Positions 5,365-5,687 of a stretch of DNA of 5,687 nucleotides are shown in pieces. The notes below the pieces were generated by a model. That model was given only the letters and a program-made list of their open reading frames with translations, was not told the origin of the DNA and ran no database searches. Both the position numbers and the translations under genes were made by a program. This DNA comes from Janthinobacterium lividum (GTDB lineage: Bacteria; Pseudomonadota; Gammaproteobacteria; Burkholderiales; Burkholderiaceae_D): contig CAMBDR010000336.1 of assembly GCA_945864765.1 (NCBI GenBank), positions 1 through 5,687 of the forward strand, written 5' to 3'. Numbering within the stretch: position 1 is the stretch's first letter; the number at the start of each line of letters is the position of its first letter.

Positions 5365-5687
5365 ATGATGGCTAAACGCGAATATACAAAAAAAGAATTT
5401 GGTAAATCCAATGCACCCAGATCGGACGATGCGCCGCTCGACCCGCAAATGGATCAATTGCGTTTGCCGCCGCATTCAATTGAAGCCGAGCAATCGGTAT
5501 TGGGTGGTTTATTGCTCGATAACGCGGCATGGGATCGCATCGCCGATTTCATGCACGAAGAAGATTTTTACCGCTACGATCATCGCATCATTTTTCAGCA
5601 TATGGTGCGCCTTATCAACGCCGCCCGTCCGGCTGACGTGATTACGGTGTTTGAATCGCTCACCTCGGTGGCGAAAGCCGAGGAAGT
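5365..5687 (+). CDS. dnaB: Replicative DNA helicase DnaB (N-terminal part, runs off the right edge)
   Basis: DnaB is the hexameric 5'-3' helicase that unwinds DNA at the replication fork and binds primase through its N-terminal domain. About 107 codons are visible, all from that domain: after a variable basic start (to about residue 33) come LRLPPHSIEAEQSVLGGLLL (34-53), AAWDRIADFMHEEDFYRYDH (56-75) and RIIFQHMVRLINAARPADVI (76-95), which match the family closely. The RecA-like ATPase domain lies outside the window. Two ATGs lie in tandem at 5365 and 5368. GGGG (5358-5361) is the only ribosome-binding-like sequence and is better spaced for 5368 (6 nt), so the true start may be one codon later. 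dnaB after rplI is a common proteobacterial order and links to priB upstream. Confidence 0.96.
   Translation, partial: MMAKREYTKKEFGKSNAPRSDDAPLDPQMDQLRLPPHSIEAEQSVLGGLLLDNAAWDRIADFMHEEDFYRYDHRIIFQHMVRLINAARPADVITVFESLTSVAKAEE

Noticed and set aside
5399..5641. 80-codon plus-strand ORF over the dnaB start
   Set aside because: It is out of frame with DnaB, whose N-terminal domain is unmistakable in the frame from 5365.

Overview
The window looks like ordinary chromosome from a betaproteobacterium, probably Burkholderiales and possibly Oxalobacteraceae. The evidence is the gene order rpsF-priB-rpsR-rplI followed by dnaB, a small beta-type PriB between S6 and S18, the style of the LexA sequence, and roughly 50% GC. 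The family assignment is an inference from protein style, not from a database search.

Left part (1-1509): a minus-strand gene runs off the left edge. It encodes a response regulator with an N-terminal receiver domain and a long TPR-like helical region, with no DNA-binding output domain in the visible part. A 171-bp divergent intergenic region separates it from a plus-strand, PLP-dependent Cys/Met-metabolism enzyme (1510-2754). That enzyme's active-site motifs depart from the textbook trans-sulfuration enzymes.

Middle (2755-3767): lexA is on the minus strand, convergent with the PLP enzyme. A perfect tandem 17-bp duplication overlaps its stop codon. Upstream of lexA lie one perfect CTGT-N8-ACAG LexA box and a second degenerate box one base away that abuts the ribosome binding site. 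Further upstream is a run of helically phased A-tracts. A promoter and an RNA hairpin leader for the ribosomal operon follow on the plus strand.

Right part (3768-5687): the rpsF-priB-rpsR-rplI operon encodes S6, primosomal protein N, S18 and L9, each gene 28-38 nt from the next. It ends in a strong intrinsic terminator. The N-terminal part of dnaB, the replicative helicase, follows and runs off the right edge. The cluster couples ribosome assembly (S6 and S18 bind as a heterodimer) with replication and restart (PriB, DnaB), next to the SOS repressor.

I see no mobile element, CRISPR array, tRNA or rRNA. I found no convincing undescribed system. The most interesting points are regulatory (lexA control region, rpsF leader) and two proteins with altered active-site signatures.
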